NCBI RefSeq assembly: GCF_001011115.1
Contig: NZ_CP008874.1
Location: 1,228,440 to 1,292,439 of the forward strand
Direction: 5' to 3'
Source of the DNA: Halanaeroarchaeum sulfurireducens
Lineage (GTDB): Archaea > Halobacteriota > Halobacteria > Halobacteriales > Halobacteriaceae
Length of the DNA: 64,000 nt
Part shown: positions 60,951-64,000 of the stretch, one piece after another
How positions within the stretch are numbered: position 1 is the stretch's first letter
How the letters are laid out: each line of letters starts with the position of its first letter
Made by a program: the position numbers and the translations under genes
The notes under the pieces: model-generated
What the model saw: the letters and a program-made list of their open reading frames with translations, nothing else
Told to the model about the DNA's origin: nothing
Database searches by the model: none

Positions 60951-61538
60951 TCACTCGAGTTGTCTGAAGAGGGTCGCGAAGTCCTCGTCGTCCAACTCCC
61001 CCGCCACCTCGTCCAGGTTCTCCTGGAGCTCGGCCATCTCGGATTCGAGTTCACGATACGCCTCGCTGTCGGATCGCTCCCCAGGCCCCAACCGCTCGTC
61101 GAGAAGTGACCGCTTTTTGGCCAGGGAGAAATACCGCTGCATTTGCTCATCGTACGAGGAGCGTCGGTTGAGACGATTGACGGTCTCAACGAGTTGCTCT
61201 CTGTCGACTGGTTTCTGGAGGTAATCGTCGAAACCCATCTCTACGATGTCGATGTCCGGTTCGACCGCGGTGACCATCGCGACCCGGCAATCGTATGACT
61301 CCTCTCGAATCGTCTCGAGAACGTCGTCGCCCGAAAGGGTCGGCATCCGGCGGTCGAGCAACACGACATCGACCGCCGAGTCGAGTTCGTCAAGAGCCGA
61401 GTTTCCGTCATAGGCAACACGGACGTCGAACTCCTCGGAGAGCCACGCGCGATAGAGGTCGGCCAGATCGCGCTCGTCATCCACGACCAGAACGGTAGTG
61501 GAATCATCAGTGTCGCCGTCAGCCATGTCCTCAGTCAT
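60951..61538 (-). CDS. HalX-domain response regulator
   Basis: A 195-residue receiver-HalX protein. The receiver (about 15-125) has VLVVDDERDLADLYRAWL, the phospho-Asp in VVLLDRRMP, the conserved Thr in MVTAVEPD and the Lys in YLQKPVD. The C-terminal HalX helix (LNRRSSYDEQMQRYFSLAKKRSLLDERLG...) follows. No DNA-binding domain, so it probably acts by protein contact. The cognate kinase is not nearby. ATG 61538 or 61526 are possible starts. Confidence 0.88.
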   Translation of the reverse strand: MTEDMADGDTDDSTTVLVVDDERDLADLYRAWLSEEFDVRVAYDGNSALDELDSAVDVVLLDRRMPTLSGDDVLETIREESYDCRVAMVTAVEPDIDIVEMGFDDYLQKPVDREQLVETVNRLNRRSSYDEQMQRYFSLAKKRSLLDERLGPGERSDSEAYRELESEMAELQENLDEVAGELDDEDFATLFRQLE

Positions 61539-61691
61539 GAATGTCCGTCGTCTAGTGACCACAATGATGGGGCCTGTAATAGGTATTGTCCTCCAGTCGA
61601 GTAAAACGACGAAAACGATCGGAGATTGGCGACTGTCATATTCTAGCATGGAGGCGTTACCTAAAAGGGGGCCGGGACCACAGGGGGTGTC

Positions 61692-62846
61692 ATGGAGCGC
61701 GTAGCGATCATTGGCGCATCGATGACCCAGTTCGGCGACCGCGACAGCTGGATCCTCGAACTCCTCGAGGAAGCGGGCGAAAAAGCACTCGACGACGCAA
61801 ATATCGACGCCGCCGAACTCGACCACCTTTACGTCGCGAACATGGCGAGCGGCGAGTTCGAGGGGCAGACTGGAATTATGAACGCGCTGGCACACGATCT
61901 CGGAGCCGTCCCGGCGTTCACCCAGCGGATCGATCAGACCAGTTCCAGCGGCGGAGCTGGCACCTACGCAGCCTGGCAATCGATCGCGTCCGGCGCAAGC
62001 GATCTGACGATGCTCGTCGGTGGGGAAAAGATGACCCACCGTTCAACCCCCGAAGCGACCGATATCATCGCGTCGCTCATTCACCCCGCTGAGTACAAAC
62101 ACGGCCTCACACTGCCGAGTTTTGCCGGACTCACCGCGAGATTGTATCTGGAATCGTACGACGTCCCTCGGGAAGCACTCGCCGACGTCGCAGTGAAAAA
62201 CCACAAGAACGGCATGGACAATTCCCACGCCCAGTTCCGAAAGGAAGTGGACAAGGAGACTGTCCTCTCCTCGCCGATGGTCGCGGATCCGTTGCGACTC
62301 TACGACTTCTGTCCGATAACGGACGGAAGTGCGGCACTGGTGTTCGCACCAGAGTCCGTGGCCGAGGAGTATACCGACGACTACGTCACCATCGCCGGTA
62401 TCGCCGGCGCGACGGACACCCATGTCGTCCACGAGCGCGAGGATATTACGACGATGGGGGGCGTCGTCGAATCGAGCCGACAGGCCTACGACATGGCGGA
62501 CCTCGAACCGGACGACGTGGATTTTGCGGAATTACACGACATGTTCACGATTCTCGAAGTGCTCCAGCTCGAAGACCTCGGCTTCTTCGAGAAGGGAGAG
62601 GGCTGGCGAGCTGCGAGGGATGGTATCACAACGCGGGACGGCGAGCTACCGATCAACACCTCGGGCGGTCTGAAATCCAAAGGGCACCCGCTCGGAGCGA
62701 GCGGGGTCGCACAGGTGTACGAACTCTACCAGCAGTTGATTGGTGAGGCTGGCGATCGGCAGGTCTCCGGGGATATCGGACTCGCGTGTAACGTCGGTGG
62801 CTTTGGGAACTGTGTTACCACCACCATTCTGGAGGGATCACAATGA
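61692..62846 (+). CDS. Thiolase-family protein with Ser at the nucleophile position
   Basis: A 384-residue thiolase fold protein. VDxACASGG is expected in archaeal thiolases; here the stretch is IDQTSSSGGAGTYAAW, so the position aligned to the catalytic Cys is S84. The His motif HDMFTILE, the C-terminal GHPLGASGVAQVYE and ACNVGGFGN are present. Without Cys, Claisen chemistry is doubtful; SCP2-like acyl binding is possible. It overlaps the DUF35 gene by 4 nt. A GGGGGTGTC stretch precedes ATG. I recall close haloarchaeal relatives with the same Ser, so this may be a conserved variant. Confidence 0.85.
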   Translation: MERVAIIGASMTQFGDRDSWILELLEEAGEKALDDANIDAAELDHLYVANMASGEFEGQTGIMNALAHDLGAVPAFTQRIDQTSSSGGAGTYAAWQSIASGASDLTMLVGGEKMTHRSTPEATDIIASLIHPAEYKHGLTLPSFAGLTARLYLESYDVPREALADVAVKNHKNGMDNSHAQFRKEVDKETVLSSPMVADPLRLYDFCPITDGSAALVFAPESVAEEYTDDYVTIAGIAGATDTHVVHEREDITTMGGVVESSRQAYDMADLEPDDVDFAELHDMFTILEVLQLEDLGFFEKGEGWRAARDGITTRDGELPINTSGGLKSKGHPLGASGVAQVYELYQQLIGEAGDRQVSGDIGLACNVGGFGNCVTTTILEGSQ

Positions 62847-63208
62847 GCCTGGATGCCGTCCGGTGCGAGAACGGCCACGTGTTCTATCCGGACCACGCAC
62901 GCTGTCCGACCTGTGGGGCGGAGACAACCGGAACAGTGGACCTCTCGGACCGCACGGGGACCGTCGCGACCTGGACCGAGAGCCAGGCGTCGCCACCGGG
63001 CGTTCGGGAACCGAACGCACTCGCGGTCGTCGAGTTCACGGTCGAAGACGAGATCGTTCGCGTGATCGGACAACTCACCGATGCCGACGTCGAAACAGGT
63101 GACGAGGTCGAACCGATTTACGTGTCGGAGCTTCGAGACCCCGGCCCCGGCATTCGCGCAGCCGATAGCCAGGAGTGGGACGGATATCGGTTCGAACCGA
63201 TCGAGTAA
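62843..63208 (+). CDS. DUF35 OB-fold Zn-ribbon protein (thiolase partner)
   Basis: A 121-residue acyl-CoA-binding-type OB-fold protein of the DUF35 family that pairs with thiolases in archaea, where it channels acyl-CoA between enzymes. The zinc ribbon uses C8, H12, C21 and C24 (VRCENGHVFYPDHARCPTCG), with CxxxH where CxxC is normal. The OB part follows from about residue 30. It overlaps the thiolase-like gene by 4 nt (ATGA), so the two are translationally coupled. Confidence 0.85.
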   Translation: MSLDAVRCENGHVFYPDHARCPTCGAETTGTVDLSDRTGTVATWTESQASPPGVREPNALAVVEFTVEDEIVRVIGQLTDADVETGDEVEPIYVSELRDPGPGIRAADSQEWDGYRFEPIE

Positions 63209-63440
63209 CTGCCCGGGGTTCGTGTTTTTTCAACCGGCCGCACGAGCAGTCGAGCGTCCAACGGCCGGGCGATGCGCGAATATCGCGTCCATCGCAACGT
63301 TGATGAATCCCACCAGGGTATGTCACGTTAATTCGTCCAAAACGTTCCGGGTGCGGGATTTTTACACCAGATTACTGACAAGGTAATTGTGAATATGCAC
63401 TATAGCAGGTTCACGACCCGTGACGGACGAATTCCCTACA

Positions 63441-63446
63441 TTTAAG
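63441..63446 (+). promoter_or_regulatory. TATA box of acyl-CoA synthetase gene
   Basis: TTTAAG 34 nt before the ATG at 63475 (16 nt before the alternative ATG at 63457). Confidence 0.4.
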
Positions 63447-63474
63447 TTAATCCGATATGAGTATACGAACTACC

Positions 63475-64000
63475 ATGCAAAGCGATGCCCGTGGTCTCTT
63501 CGACCCGGAACGAATCGCCGTCGTCGGCGCAACGGAACGAGACGGAGCGATCGGTCGTGCGATCATGGAAAACCTCGAACGGTTTTCTGGAGAAGTCGTC
63601 CCAATCAATCCGAAACGTGACGAAGTGTTCGGTATTCAGGCGTACACAGACATCGAATCGATCCCGGACCCAATCGACATGGCCGTCGTGGTGGTGCCAC
63701 CACAGATCGCCGTCGAATCGGCACGCACCCTCGGTGAGAACGGCGTCAAGAACGTCGTCGTCATCACGGCAGGATTCGGCGAAATGGGAGAGAAGGGCGA
63801 AGCCCTCGAACGGGAACTCGCCGAAATCTCGGACGAATACGATCTCAATCTGGTGGGCCCCAACAGCATCGGGATCATGAGCACCTCGGCGGATATGAAC
63901 GCCTCCTTCGGCCCGATGGATGCACTCCCTGGATCGCTGTCGTTCATGAGTCAGTCCGGCGCATTCATCACGGCAGTCCTCGACTGGGCCAACGACAAGG
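63475..64000 (+). CDS. ADP-forming acyl-CoA synthetase, 5' part (cut by window)
   Basis: The first 175 codons of an acetate/acyl-CoA ligase (ADP-forming) or acyl-CoA synthetase alpha domain: MQSDARGLFDPERIAVVGATERDGAIGRAIMENL is the CoA-binding Rossmann start; VVVVPPQIAVESARTLGENGVKNVVVITAGFGEMG and LVGPNSIGIMS follow. It makes ATP from acyl-CoA or activates acids. No stop is seen before the window edge. ATG 63475 fits the TATA box better than ATG 63457, which is in frame. It follows the thiolase-DUF35 pair and may act in the same acyl-CoA pathway. Confidence 0.9.
   Translation, partial: MQSDARGLFDPERIAVVGATERDGAIGRAIMENLERFSGEVVPINPKRDEVFGIQAYTDIESIPDPIDMAVVVVPPQIAVESARTLGENGVKNVVVITAGFGEMGEKGEALERELAEISDEYDLNLVGPNSIGIMSTSADMNASFGPMDALPGSLSFMSQSGAFITAVLDWANDK

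Overview
This is 64 kb of haloarchaeal (class Halobacteria) chromosome. Strongly acidic proteins, high coding G+C and archaeal information-processing genes show this: TFB, Rpo11, GatA/GatC, Dph2, a Trm112-type zinc ribbon and a METTL5 homologue. Haloarchaeal regulator families (HTH-10/Bat and HalX) and TATA-like boxes about 25-35 nt before start codons, implying leaderless mRNAs, agree with it. The species cannot be fixed from the sequence. A molybdopterin respiratory operon together with a menaquinone cluster points to a facultatively or strictly anaerobically respiring member.

Layout. 0-4 kb: thioesterase, photolyase, superoxide dismutase, ThyX and small proteins. 4.1-6.9 kb: a tRNA-Glu(CTC) followed by partial tRNA copies in both orientations, an integrase N-terminal remnant, small orphan genes and an HTH-10 regulator; this looks like a decayed integrated element. 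7-8.6 kb: CBS protein, a secreted Gly/Asn-rich protein and possible gene remnants. 8.7-14.3 kb (minus strand): a five-gene respiratory molybdoenzyme module (catalytic A, iron-sulfur B, NrfD-type C, TorD-like chaperone, cysteine-rich HTH-10 regulator). 14.5-25.8 kb: PanE-like reductase, CysE-CysK, a histone-deacetylase-like/hydantoinase pair divergent from a TctA-like permease, CysS and membrane-anchored hypotheticals. 25.8-31.3 kb: Trm112-type ribbon, PurA with a minisatellite at its 3' end, a wHTH protein, a large DUF7527-type protein, UPF0058 and an RHH-like protein.

31.6-39.1 kb: a tightly packed menF-D-B-A-C-E operon for menaquinone synthesis. This would supply the quinol used by the NrfD-type subunit of the respiratory operon. 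39.1-53.5 kb: mainly core genes (TANGO2-like, wHTH, GatCA, TFB, PHP, PurL, gluzincin-like secreted protein, UspA, HisF, Rpo11, rhomboid, METTL5-like, Dph2, MBL hydrolase). 53.6-56.6 kb: an acidic coiled-coil protein, a HisG-like protein and a minimal sulfite-oxidase-fold protein. 56.6-58.0 kb: gene-poor, A+T-richer DNA with a 40-bp minisatellite and several inverted repeats, leading into a DUF5805-tyrosine recombinase pair. 59.6-64 kb: two coupled membrane proteins, a HalX response regulator, and an acyl-CoA cluster (thiolase-like protein with Ser in place of the usual nucleophilic Cys, a DUF35 OB-fold partner, and the start of an ADP-forming acyl-CoA synthetase cut by the window edge).

The most interesting items are the decayed tRNA-Glu integration site, the Cys-ligand Psr/Phs-like (rather than Ser-ligand Dms-like) catalytic subunit, the coupled HDAC-like/hydantoinase/permease locus, the Ser-variant thiolase-DUF35 pair, the HisG-like paralogue, and the inverted-repeat-rich region before the recombinase. 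All family names come from reading the sequence and memory, with no database search; DUF numbers are tentative.
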